In this document: positions 16,026 through 23,295 of the stretch, one piece after another
How the letters are laid out: each line of letters opens with the position of its first letter
Position numbering within the stretch: position 1 is the first letter of the stretch
Translations under genes and position numbers: made by a program
Assembly: GCA_003221515.1 (NCBI GenBank)
Contig: QHSI01000059.1
Coordinates: 17,733 to 49,773, forward strand
From: Candidatus Rokuibacteriota bacterium
GTDB taxonomy: Bacteria; Methylomirabilota; Methylomirabilia; Rokubacteriales; CSP1-6
Direction of reading: 5' to 3'
Length of the DNA: 32,041 bases
Notes under the pieces: model-generated
What the model was told of the DNA's origin: nothing
Seen by the model: only the letters and a program-made list of their open reading frames with translations
Databases searched by the model: none

Positions 16026-17744
16026 CTAGACCGCGGGCAGGCGCTCGTACATCGCGTGCACGTCGGGACCGTGGAAGCGCGCGACGTGGTTGGTGGGCGG
16101 CAGCGGCTCCGAGTAGAAGAACTCGGGCAGCTCGTCGTCCTTCTCGGTGAAGCCGGCGCGACGGTTGAACTCGTACTCGAGCCGGAGCGCGTCCCGCCCC
16201 AGCGGCTCGAAGAAGTCCTTGGTCAGGCTCGTCCCGTGGGCGGCGTTGATCGCGTTGACGAGAAACTCCGTGTTCGGATTCGTCACGCTCATCCCGAAGA
16301 TGCAGAGCCCGAGCGAATCGTTCGCCGCCACGCGCGCCTGGTGGGCGAGGGACTGTTCGACGATCTGCTCGGCGTTCATCTCGCGGGTCTTGAGCCGAGG
16401 GAGATTGCCGGCGGTGTGATCGGCGCCCTGCGCGGTCGCCATCATCGTGATACCCGTCGCCTCGACCACGCGCGGATCGTAGGCGCTGATCGCCTGCTTC
16501 TTGATGACCGGGACGCGGCGGACCCTGTAGTGCGCCCCGACGCGCGCGGTGCCCTGGGCCCACAGCCGCCCTTTCTCGGTACCCTGGCGGATCTCGGCTA
16601 GGCAGTCGGCCATGAACTTCACGTCGCCGAAGGCGCCGAGGCCGGCTTCCATCAGGACGGCCAGCGTGGCGCCGAGCTCGATCGTGTCCACGCCGAGGTC
16701 GTTGGCCAGGAAGTTCATCTGGGCGAGCTGGTCGGGATCGCTCAGCCCGCAATTGGTGCCGAGGAGGCCGAGCGTCTCGTACTCCACCGGCGAGACCACT
16801 TCCTTGCCGCTGGCGTCGACGTAGACGTTGCTGCACTGGATCACGCAGCCGGGCATGCAGGCGTGCGTGTGCTCCCCCCCGCGCGAGACGTTGAGCTGGC
16901 TGATATGGTCGCCGCCCATCTTGAACTTCTCACCGCTCTTGACGTCCACCTGCTGGCCGGCGCTGAAGTTCCGCACGGGCAGGCCGCCCAGCGCGTTCTG
17001 GAGGTCCGCCATCCCCATCGTGCCGATCTTCTGGTAGAAGTTCGTGACCATCGAGTCCGCCAGCAGCATCTTGGCGTAGTCCTTGATCGCCACGTTGACC
17101 TTCTTGGCGTCCGTGAACGGCGGGATCTTGTCCATGTCGACTACAACGGCCTTGACCTTCTTGGAACCCATCACCGCGCCAACGCCGCCGCGCGCCGAGA
17201 GCCGCGCCGGCCGGCCGTCTTTGTCGCTGAAGGCGATGCCGGCGAGCAGTCCCTGGTATTCGCCGACGGGACCGCACAGCCCGATCGTGACCTTCTTGCC
17301 GTACTTCTTGTGCAGCATCTCCTGAGCCTGGAAATTGCCCTTGCCCAGGTACGGCGCGGCGTCGTCGAAGTCGATCGTGCCGTCCTTCTTGAAGTGGAGG
17401 ACGACCCATTCCGGCGACGCCCCGTGGAGCGTGAAGCCGGCGACCTTCAGCTGGCCGAGACCGTAGCTGAAGCTGCCGCCGCCGTTGGCTTCCTTGACGC
17501 CGCCGGTGAGCGGGCTCTTGCAGCCCACGCTCGTGCGGTTGGCGTTGGAGAAGCTCGTGCCCGCGAAGGGGCCGGCCGAGAAGATGAGCGGATTGGCGGG
17601 CGACAGCGGATCGACCGTGGCCGCGCCCAGCTCGAGCAGCGTCTTGGCGATCAGATAGCGGCCCGCCCTCACGATCTCCTCGCCGTGCAGCTCCCGCGTG
17701 GTGATCGTTCGACCGGTCAGATCGATGTCGTAGTAGATCCGCAT
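16026..17744 (-). CDS. aor: Aldehyde ferredoxin oxidoreductase (tungsten-pterin enzyme family)
   Basis: A 572-residue protein. AOR enzymes oxidise aldehydes to carboxylic acids using a tungsten bis-pyranopterin and a [4Fe-4S] cluster, with ferredoxin as acceptor. I start at ATG 17744, which has GAGGAG seven bases upstream and begins MRIYYDIDLTG as in the family; the longer frame to 17942 is discarded. Cluster ligands are C296, C300 and C304 (C-x3-C-x3-C) and C481 in DSLGLCIFG. The N-terminal domain shows the pterin-binding LSARGG-VGAVMGSKK region. Length is normal. No ferredoxin or pterin gene is adjacent, so the electron partner is unknown. The gene stands alone on the minus strand, divergent from the AraC relic. 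Related AOR-family members act on other substrates, so the exact aldehyde is not claimed. Confidence 0.93.
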   Translation of the reverse strand: MRIYYDIDLTGRTITTRELHGEEIVRAGRYLIAKTLLELGAATVDPLSPANPLIFSAGPFAGTSFSNANRTSVGCKSPLTGGVKEANGGGSFSYGLGQLKVAGFTLHGASPEWVVLHFKKDGTIDFDDAAPYLGKGNFQAQEMLHKKYGKKVTIGLCGPVGEYQGLLAGIAFSDKDGRPARLSARGGVGAVMGSKKVKAVVVDMDKIPPFTDAKKVNVAIKDYAKMLLADSMVTNFYQKIGTMGMADLQNALGGLPVRNFSAGQQVDVKSGEKFKMGGDHISQLNVSRGGEHTHACMPGCVIQCSNVYVDASGKEVVSPVEYETLGLLGTNCGLSDPDQLAQMNFLANDLGVDTIELGATLAVLMEAGLGAFGDVKFMADCLAEIRQGTEKGRLWAQGTARVGAHYRVRRVPVIKKQAISAYDPRVVEATGITMMATAQGADHTAGNLPRLKTREMNAEQIVEQSLAHQARVAANDSLGLCIFGMSVTNPNTEFLVNAINAAHGTSLTKDFFEPLGRDALRLEYEFNRRAGFTEKDDELPEFFYSEPLPPTNHVARFHGPDVHAMYERLPAV

Positions 17745-17864
17745 GGCCACGCTCCTCGTGTTCGACGCGCTGGTGTCCTGCTGCGTCAAATTAAGCCGCC
17801 GGCGACGTAGAGTCAAATCGCGCCCGCCGATCCTCCGGAAAATGGGAAGATCGCAGCGCAGACG

Positions 17865-18158
17865 ATGGCCGGGACCGTGGACTTCGACCGCCTGGAATAC
17901 GAGAAGCGCGTGAACCTGGTCATCGACCACGTCTCCGCCCATCTGGCCGAGGACCTCTCGTCGTCTCCCCCGACTTCGCCGGGGACAAGTGGGTCAACGT
18001 CATGGACGTGCCGGGAGGCAAGGTGGCGATCGGCGCCAGGCAGCGGCTACGAGCCCGCCGATCGGCCGTGTCTCGAGGTCTACCGCGGCAACCCGGAAGT
18101 CGCCGGGCGGCCCGGCGCGTTTCGCTGCGAGCTCTGCATCCCGGTGAGGCCGCGATGA
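17865..18158 (+). pseudogene. Broken AraC-type regulator with GyrI-like domain
   Basis: The N-terminal piece YEKRVNLVIDHVSAHLAEDLS matches the start of AraC HTH domains. A middle piece, DFAGDKWVNVMDVPGGKVAI, lies in a different frame and resembles the opening of a GyrI-like ligand domain. The end, GYEPADRPCLEVYRGNPE then ELCIPVRP, is back in the first frame and matches the GyrI C-terminus. Most of the HTH and the core of the effector domain are missing, so at least one internal deletion and two frame changes separate it from a working gene. Intact relatives are roughly three times longer. Confidence 0.7.
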
Positions 18159-18197
18159 ACCGCGACGGACGGGTCATTGCAGGTAAGATGTAGCGCC

Positions 18198-19804
18198 ATG
18201 GGACTCGATCTCCTGATCCGGAACGGAACGATCGTCGATGGCTCGGGTGCCGCCCGCTACCGCGGCGACGTGGGAATCGCCGGCGGGCGCATCGTCGAGG
18301 TCGGACGCGTGGCCTCGGTCGCCGAGCGCACGATCGACGCCGACGGCCTGATCGTCGCGCCGGGCTTCATCGATGGCCACACGCACATGGATGCGCAGGT
18401 CGCGTGGGACCGGCTCGGCAGCTGCTCCTGCTGGCACGGCGTCACCACCGTGATCATGAGCAATTGCGGCTTCGCGCTGGCGCCGTGCCGTCCCAAGGAG
18501 CGCGAGTGGTTCGCGCGCTGTCTGACCGCGGTCGAGGACATCCCGACCGAAGCAATGCTGGCGGGCATCGACTGGACTTGGGAGCGCTTCCCCGAATACC
18601 TGGCCACCGTGCAGCGGCTGCCGAAGGCGATCAACTACGGCGCCTACCTCGGCCACTCGGCGCTGCGCATGTACGTGATGGGCGAGCGCGCGCTGACCGA
18701 GAAGGCGAGGGAAGACGATCTCACCGCGATGGTCGCGATGGTCAAGGAAGCGATCCGCGCCGGCGCGATGGGCTTCTCGAGCTCGCGCGCCACGACCCAC
18801 ATCACACCGGATAACACGCCGGTGGCCAGCCGCATCGCCGACTGGGCGGAGATCGATCGTCTCGTTGGCGCCATGGCGGAGCTCAACGCCGGCATCTTCC
18901 AGATCGGCCCGGACATCTCCGGCGGTGAAGCGCAGCGTCGTTTCTTCGCTCGGCTGAAACAGGTGGCCGTGGCGACGCGCCGCCCCGTGATGTTCGGCGC
19001 CATCTCGAGCCTTCAGGGCGACAAGCCCAACCCGTGGACCTATCAGCTCGAGTACCTCGATGACTGCGCCGCCGCCGGTGCGACGATGTGGGGCCAGGCC
19101 ACCACCCGCTCGATCAACGCGATTTTCTCGCTGAAGTCGTACCTTCCGTTCGACGTGTTGCCGGCGTGGCGGGCGCTGCGCGAGCTGCCGCTGGCCGAGC
19201 AGAAACGGCGCCTGGCCGATCCGGCGACGCGCCGGCAACTGGTCGCGGCCGAGGCGACCATGAAGCCCCGCGACAACGTGATGCAGGGCGGCGGTGCCGC
19301 GACCTGACGCTGCAGAACGAGAACCAGATCTTCGTCCAGCCGCTGGTCAACGAGCACCCCGACCACGTGCTCGGCATGCTGCGGCACCCGCGGACGCTGG
19401 CGACGTTCTCCGACTCGGGCGCGCACGTCTGCCAGGAAATGGGCTCATCGTTGCAGACCCACATGCTGAGCTACTGGGTGCGCGCCCGGCAGGCGTTCAC
19501 GCTGGAACAGGCGATCCGCAAGCTCACCTTCGACAACGCCTCGGCATGGGAGCTCGGCGACCGCGGCCTCCTGCGGGTCGGCTACCGGGCGGACCTCGTG
19601 CTGTTCGACGAGGGGCGCGTCAAGCCCGCGATGCCGACCGTCGAGACCGATTTGCCCGGCGGCGCGCGCCGCCTCGTTCAGAAGGCCGAGGGGATCGCCG
19701 CCACCATCGTCAACGGCCAGGTGACGCTGGAGAACGGCCAGTCGACCGGCGCCACGCCCGGCGCCCTGCTTCGCGGCCCCGGCGCGATCGTCCCGGTCGC
19801 TTGA
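18198..19804 (+). pseudogene. N-acyl-D-amino-acid deacylase-like amidohydrolase, frameshifted
   Basis: The first frame starts at ATG 18198 and ends at a TGA at 19305-19307. It carries the amidohydrolase start LLIRNGTIVDGSG, metal ligands H-x-H in DGHTHMD, and the Cys of SNCGFAL. The C-terminal half continues in another frame from about 19300: DLTLQNENQ, FSDSGAH with the metal-binding Asp, and GYRADLVLFD. At the junction, the segment that normally links the GGGAAT region to DLTL appears absent, so a deletion that is not a multiple of three is more likely than a one-base error. The His ligands usual in the central barrel of D-aminoacylases were not seen either. Sequencing or assembly error cannot be excluded. 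As written, the gene cannot make a full enzyme. Confidence 0.8.
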
Positions 19805-19826
19805 GGCCGCGCCTCACTGAATCACC

Positions 19827-20192
19827 GTGACCGAGCTGGACCGCCATCGCTACTTGAGCCTCGCCACGTTCCGCCGGAGCGGGGTCGAGGTGAGGACGCC
19901 GGTGTGGTTCGCCGTCGCAGACGGCAAGCTTTACGTGTTCACATCAGGCGACTCGGGCAAGGCCAAGCGGCTCCGGAATTCGCCGCGGGCTCGCATCGCT
20001 CCCTGCGACGCGCGGGGCGGAGTCCGGGGTGCCTGGCGCGAGGCGACCGCCCGTCTCGTGACCGACCGGGCGCTCATCGCGCGCGCGGGAGACGCGCTGC
20101 GCGCGAAGTATGGCTGGCAGATGACGATCCTCGATCTGTTCTCACGGGTCGCGGGGCGCATCGAACGCCGGGCGTGGATCGAGATCGCCTAG
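19827..20192 (+). CDS. PPOX-class flavin/F420-dependent oxidoreductase (Rv2061-like)
   Basis: A 121-residue single-domain split-barrel protein of the pyridoxamine-5'-phosphate-oxidase-like superfamily. The pattern YLSLATFRRSGVEVRTPVWFAVADGKLYVFTSGDSGKAKRLRNSPR is close to the TIGR03666 group of F420-dependent or FMN-binding reductases. The second half is short and ends normally. It would reduce small organic substrates with bound F420H2 or FMN; neither cofactor nor substrate can be settled by eye. The GTG start gives the usual N-terminus but has no evident ribosome site. It lies 22 bases after the broken amidohydrolase. Confidence 0.85.
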   Translation: MTELDRHRYLSLATFRRSGVEVRTPVWFAVADGKLYVFTSGDSGKAKRLRNSPRARIAPCDARGGVRGAWREATARLVTDRALIARAGDALRAKYGWQMTILDLFSRVAGRIERRAWIEIA

Positions 20193-20236
20193 CGGTCGAG
20201 CGGCGGAAACGACCGTCTCCGAATTTCCGGAAGCAG

Positions 20237-20262
20237 TGGTCGGAGACGCACCTCTCCGGCCA
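20237..20262. promoter_or_regulatory. Inverted TGGYCRGAGA sites upstream of the HTH-SLT2 operon
   Basis: TGGTCGGAGA (20237-20246), a six-base spacer and TCTCCGGCCA (20253-20262) form an inverted repeat with nine of ten pairs. The half-site is that seen before SLT1. The first copy starts about -118 from the predicted start, against about -119 at SLT1. It could also fold as a hairpin after the PPOX gene, but no T-run follows. Confidence 0.55.
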
Positions 20263-20322
20263 GCGGCTTACCAGACTCAAACCTGACCAATGCTCCCGAA
20301 GCTAGTGATGTCGCTGGCGATT

Positions 20323-20344
20323 CAATTCCGGTATCGGAATTGCC
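20323..20344 (+). promoter_or_regulatory. Sigma-54-like element overlapped by an 8-bp palindrome, HTH-SLT2 promoter
   Basis: CGGTATCGGAATTGCC (20329-20344) has GG-N10-GC spacing and a TTGC core. It is embedded in CAATTCCG-GTAT-CGGAATTG (20323-20330/20335-20342), a perfect inverted repeat that might be an operator, possibly for the small HTH protein it precedes. The distance from GC to the ATG is 14 bases, the same as at SLT1. Confidence 0.45.
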
Positions 20345-20357
20345 TTCATGTACGGGC

Positions 20358-20558
20358 ATGGACGAGACGAAGATCTTCCAGCGCAGGGGCGTCGGGCGCC
20401 CGTCCACGGTCAAGCCGTACGAGGTCCTGCTGGCCCAGTGGCTGCGCGCGACCCCGAGCCTCACGGGCGCCGAGATCCTTCGTCGCGCCCGGCTCGAGGG
20501 GTATCGCGGCGGCAAGAGCGCGCTCTACGAGCTCATCCGCCGTACGAGGACGCAATGA
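20358..20558 (+). CDS. Small HTH protein resembling the IS21 IstA N-terminal domain
   Basis: A 66-residue protein from ATG 20358. The segment RPSTVKPYEVLLAQWLRATP, then SLTGAEILRRARLEGYRGGKSALYELIR, resembles the second helix-turn-helix of IS21-family IstA transposases and related homeodomain-like repeats. No DDE catalytic domain, IstB or terminal inverted repeats are present, so this is not an insertion sequence. Its stop overlaps the ATG of the second lytic transglycosylase (ATGA), and a palindrome sits just upstream. A domesticated DNA-binding regulator controlling its own operon is a reasonable reading, though a transposase relic that happens to overlap is possible. Confidence 0.65.
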   Translation: MDETKIFQRRGVGRPSTVKPYEVLLAQWLRATPSLTGAEILRRARLEGYRGGKSALYELIRRTRTQ

Positions 20559-21079
20559 AGCATCTGCTGGGGTTTGGAGTCCTGGTGCTGACGGTCGCGT
20601 CCGGATATGCGATCTCCGGCTTCGCCGGTGCGCCTGGGCCTCGCCCGGTCGAGAGTGCGCCGGTGACGGGAGTCGACATCGACGCCTTCATCGCGACCGC
20701 GGCGGCCCGCTACCGGGTGTCGGAAGAGCTCATTGCCGCCATCATCGAGGCTGAGTCCGAGTTCAACCCGCGCGCCGTCTCGCGCCGCGGGGCGCAGGGA
20801 CTCATGCAGCTCATGCCGGAAACCGCCGCGACGCTCGGCGTGAACGATCCCCTCGATCCGCGCGCGAACATCGACGGCGGCGTCCGGCATCTCAGGGCGC
20901 TCATGGACCGGTTCGACAACAACCTGCCGCTCGCCCTCGCCGCCTACAACGCGGGCGAGGTCGCGGTGATCAAGCATCGCGGCGTGCCGCCCTATCGGGA
21001 AACGCAAGGCTACGTGAGTCGCATCCTGCGGAGGCTCGATCGCGACCTCTCCCACTCGCGCGATCTGTCTCGAACTTAG
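20555..21079 (+). CDS. Lytic transglycosylase (SLT domain), exported (SLT2)
   Basis: A 174-residue peptidoglycan lyase and paralogue of SLT1. ATG 20555 gives a hydrophobic signal or anchor (about 1-25). The SLT domain shows IIEAESEFNPRAVS with catalytic E67, then GLMQLMPETAATLGV, the NIDGGVRHLRAL segment and AAYNAGEVAV. It lacks the DUF4124-like tail of SLT1 and ends in a short basic stretch. The start lies in the stop of the small HTH gene, so the two are co-translated. Control sequences upstream of the HTH gene match those of SLT1. The next gene encodes a secreted protein. Confidence 0.93.
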   Translation: MKHLLGFGVLVLTVASGYAISGFAGAPGPRPVESAPVTGVDIDAFIATAAARYRVSEELIAAIIEAESEFNPRAVSRRGAQGLMQLMPETAATLGVNDPLDPRANIDGGVRHLRALMDRFDNNLPLALAAYNAGEVAVIKHRGVPPYRETQGYVSRILRRLDRDLSHSRDLSRT

Positions 21080-21425
21080 CGCAGTCGAGGAGCGCCACGC
21101 TCTTCGCATAGATCACAGCGTCAGCCCGCCGACAGCGTTTTGCCAGCTCGGCACGCGTCTCCCGGATGTCGGCGGCCAACTACAGATCGTTTCGAACAAA
21201 TCGAACAATCGTTTTCTGGTACACGCCGTGCAGTCTCCCGTATTCACGGGAACAAGGTGCGGCGAGCGAGGCCAAATTGCGCGTTAAAGGTGACGATCCC
21301 TGCCAGCCTCGTCAATCGCGCATAGCGCACGCACGGCTCGGAAGGAGGGAATGAGGCGAAGAAATCGGGACCTATCACACGAGGGCAAAAGCCCGGTCGT
21401 TACGACGGTCGAACAGGAGAAGCCG
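21080..21425. other. Intergenic leader of the secreted-protein gene
   Basis: No clear gene. The first 100 bases read on the minus strand as ADIRETRAELAKRCRRADAV, which looks coding-like but is too short to assign. From 21187 the DNA is AT-richer, with TCGAACAA repeated. CCCGT-ATTC-ACGGG (21237-21250) is a small hairpin. GGGC-AAAA-GCCC and GTCG-TTA-CGAC hairpins precede the AGGAG ribosome site, leaving room for a structured 5' leader. Confidence 0.5.
21217..21232 (+). promoter_or_regulatory. Possible sigma-54-like element before the secreted protein
   Basis: TGGTACACGCCGTGCA keeps GG-N10-GC and the TGCA core (nine of twelve to TGGCACG-N4-TTGCA). The predicted start near 21243 would give a leader of about 180 bases. 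Weaker than the P2 and CheY sites. Confidence 0.35.
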
Positions 21426-22187
21426 ATGAAGCACGTGAGCATTGGTGCGGCATTCATGCTGGTCATTGCCCTGGCGGTCCCGGTGTACGCCGGTAGCAAC
21501 CTGAACGGTAACGGCCTGCCGAGCGGGGCGCACTACAACCTCAATATTCTCGGCAAGGATCACTGCCCCGGTGACGATCTGAAGGGCACCAACCGGCACA
21601 CCATCATGGTGAAGCTCAATTTCAGCGATCCCAACCCCAACAACATCGTCGGCGACAATCCCTTCAATATCACGACACTTGACAAGACCAACAAGATCTT
21701 CCTCACCCCGGGCGATTTCGCGGTGCTCGACGGCAACGCCTGTGACAGCGACGGCGCCGCGTTCCAGCTTCCGAATAACAGCACCCCGGGTCTCGACGGT
21801 ATCCTCGGGACCGCCGACGACGTTCTGGGCGCGGTGTACGAGGTCTTCGCGCGCGAGCTGGGGAAGCCCATGACCCCCGGCACGAATAGCTTCATCACGA
21901 CCTGCGGAATCAGCGCGGGGCTCGACGGCATCGTCGGCACGAACCCTGTAACCCTCACGAACGATGACGAGATCGTTTGCTCCACCGAGAACGTCATCCT
22001 GTTCCGCGACAAGGGCCAGCCGAAGGCGCAGAACGTGACCACGCAGCTGACAACGATGGTCGTCCAGGATCTCAGCGGCGGCACCACCCGAATCGGCATC
22101 TTCGACCCGCTCCTCTATCAGTATTTCTGGGACTACGACAACAATGGCCTGCGGCTCGTGCAGCTGCGCTTCTATCGGCTGAACTAG
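21426..22187 (+). CDS. Secreted protein with GLDGI-x-GT repeats, function unknown
   Basis: A 253-residue exported protein. ATG 21426 follows AGGAG and gives a signal peptide ending VYA-G (about 1-22). The mature protein is Asn/Asp-rich and acidic, with four cysteines (C47, C106, C160, C185) that could form two disulfides. Two similar loops, GLDGILGTADD (122-132) and GLDGIVGTNP (165-174), are followed by acidic residues and resemble calcium-binding turns. It ends in an Asp/Tyr-rich DYDNNG segment and a beta strand. I recall similar uncharacterised secreted proteins starting GSNLNGNG after the signal, but cannot name a function. It sits between SLT2 and a DUF1573-like protein, an envelope context. 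Confidence 0.85.
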   Translation: MKHVSIGAAFMLVIALAVPVYAGSNLNGNGLPSGAHYNLNILGKDHCPGDDLKGTNRHTIMVKLNFSDPNPNNIVGDNPFNITTLDKTNKIFLTPGDFAVLDGNACDSDGAAFQLPNNSTPGLDGILGTADDVLGAVYEVFARELGKPMTPGTNSFITTCGISAGLDGIVGTNPVTLTNDDEIVCSTENVILFRDKGQPKAQNVTTQLTTMVVQDLSGGTTRIGIFDPLLYQYFWDYDNNGLRLVQLRFYRLN

Positions 22188-22205
22188 GACCAACTCCGCG
22201 AGGGA

Positions 22206-22242
22206 AGCCCGCAGGCTCGTGCTCGGTGCGGTCTTGCGGGCT
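22206..22242 (+). terminator. Hairpin after the secreted-protein gene, weak terminator candidate
   Basis: AGCCCGCA (22206-22213) and TGCGGGCT (22235-22242) are perfect complements, separated by 21 bases and followed by CTCTCCTG. The stem is strong but the loop is long and there is no T-run, so it is at best a partial terminator or a leader structure for the next gene. Confidence 0.35.
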
Positions 22243-22269
22243 CTCCTGTGCGCGATGGTGGATACCGAT

Positions 22270-23283
22270 ATGCTGGTGCGTCGAGTCGGCGTGACGTTCG
22301 CACTGTTGCTGATGCCGCTGGCGTCGGCCGCTTCCCTGGGACCGCGGGCGGTGTTTTCTCAAACGACCGTCGACTTCGGGACGGCGGTCCAGGGAGCGAA
22401 GCTCGTTCACGAATTCATCCTGCGGAACGAGGGCGCCGTCGCGCTCCGTATCCGCGGCCTGCAGGCAACGGCTTCTCTTCTCCCAGACCGCATCTCGGCG
22501 TCCATTGCGCCCGGGTCTCAGGTGGTTCTTCGAGTCCGCCTGGACACCACCACGCTCAGCGGGCACTTCGAGGGCGTCGTTCGTGTCTTGCTCGACGATC
22601 CGGCTCTCGCCGAAGCTGATCTGACGGTGGTGGGGCGCGTGGTGCCTCCGATCGAGGTGGCTCCGGCTCCCGCCTTCTTCGTCGCGGCGCAGCGAGGCGA
22701 ACGGAAGGAAGTGGCGGTCGAAATCGTCAACCACGAGCCCGAGCCGCTCGCCATCGAGGCCGTGGAGCACTCGAGCCAGCGGTTCACCACGCGCCTGGAT
22801 TCACTCGAGGCCGGCCGGCGCTACCGGCTCAGTGTGGTTCTCGACCCCGAGGGACCCGCGGGGAAGGACAAGGACGTCCTGCGGATCCGGACGTCACGTC
22901 GCGCGAGCCCGGTGCTCACCATCCCCGTGTACACGAATGTCCGGGAGCGCGTCTACACGTTTCCGGATGCCGTCGACCTCGGAGCCCTGCGTCTCTCCGA
23001 TATCGAGGCGAAGCCCGACCTGCTCCTGCGAACGGCCCAGACGCTGATGATCTACCAGTCAGGTGGCGCGAACTTCCGCGTCACGCTGAGCAGCGATCTT
23101 CCGGAACTGGACCTCAAGTTGGAGCGCGGGGGGCAAGGCGATCGATATCAGGTCACCGTGACCTTGATCAGAGAGAAGCTGCGGCCTGGTGCGATCAAGG
23201 GCTCCATCATCATCGCGACGAACGACCCGCAGTTTCCGACTGTCACAGTTCCGGTCTCCGCGGCCATCATCGAGGCTCGCTGA
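22270..23283 (+). CDS. Exported DUF1573/ASH-like beta-sandwich protein
   Basis: A 337-residue protein from ATG 22270, with GGTGG about eight bases upstream and a signal peptide (ALLLMPLASA). ATG 22255 is an alternative. Residues following the signal match DUF1573/ASH-type Ig domains: VDFGTAVQGAKLVHEFILRN, then a strand pattern to DLTVVGRV. A second similar sandwich (FVAAQRGERKEVAVEIVNHE) and a third (ending IKGSIIIATNDPQFPTVTVPV) follow, the last being the classic DUF1573 C-terminal motif. These proteins are surface or periplasmic adhesion and assembly modules; no enzyme site is seen. It follows the secreted protein by about 80 bases and could be co-transcribed through a weak hairpin. Confidence 0.85.
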   Translation: MLVRRVGVTFALLLMPLASAASLGPRAVFSQTTVDFGTAVQGAKLVHEFILRNEGAVALRIRGLQATASLLPDRISASIAPGSQVVLRVRLDTTTLSGHFEGVVRVLLDDPALAEADLTVVGRVVPPIEVAPAPAFFVAAQRGERKEVAVEIVNHEPEPLAIEAVEHSSQRFTTRLDSLEAGRRYRLSVVLDPEGPAGKDKDVLRIRTSRRASPVLTIPVYTNVRERVYTFPDAVDLGALRLSDIEAKPDLLLRTAQTLMIYQSGGANFRVTLSSDLPELDLKLERGGQGDRYQVTVTLIREKLRPGAIKGSIIIATNDPQFPTVTVPVSAAIIEAR

Positions 23284-23295
23284 ACCCGGGCACGA

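Noticed and set aside
17745-17942. N-terminal extension of AOR to 17942
   Set aside because: The family N-terminus MRIYYDIDLTG starts at 17744 behind a good ribosome site; upstream translation has no similarity and overlaps the AraC relic.
20358-20558. IS21 insertion sequence
   Set aside because: Only an HTH-like segment is present; there is no DDE domain, IstB, terminal repeats or target duplication.
21080-21179. Minus-strand frame reading ADIRETRAELAKRCRRADAV
   Set aside because: It looks coding-like but is short and has no recognisable partner domain; could be a relic. Not supported enough to call.
21376-21419. Cyclic-di-GMP (GEMM) riboswitch before the secreted-protein gene
   Set aside because: GGGCAAAAGCCC superficially recalls GEMM, but the conserved GGGACGCAAAGCC-type core and tetraloop pairing are absent.
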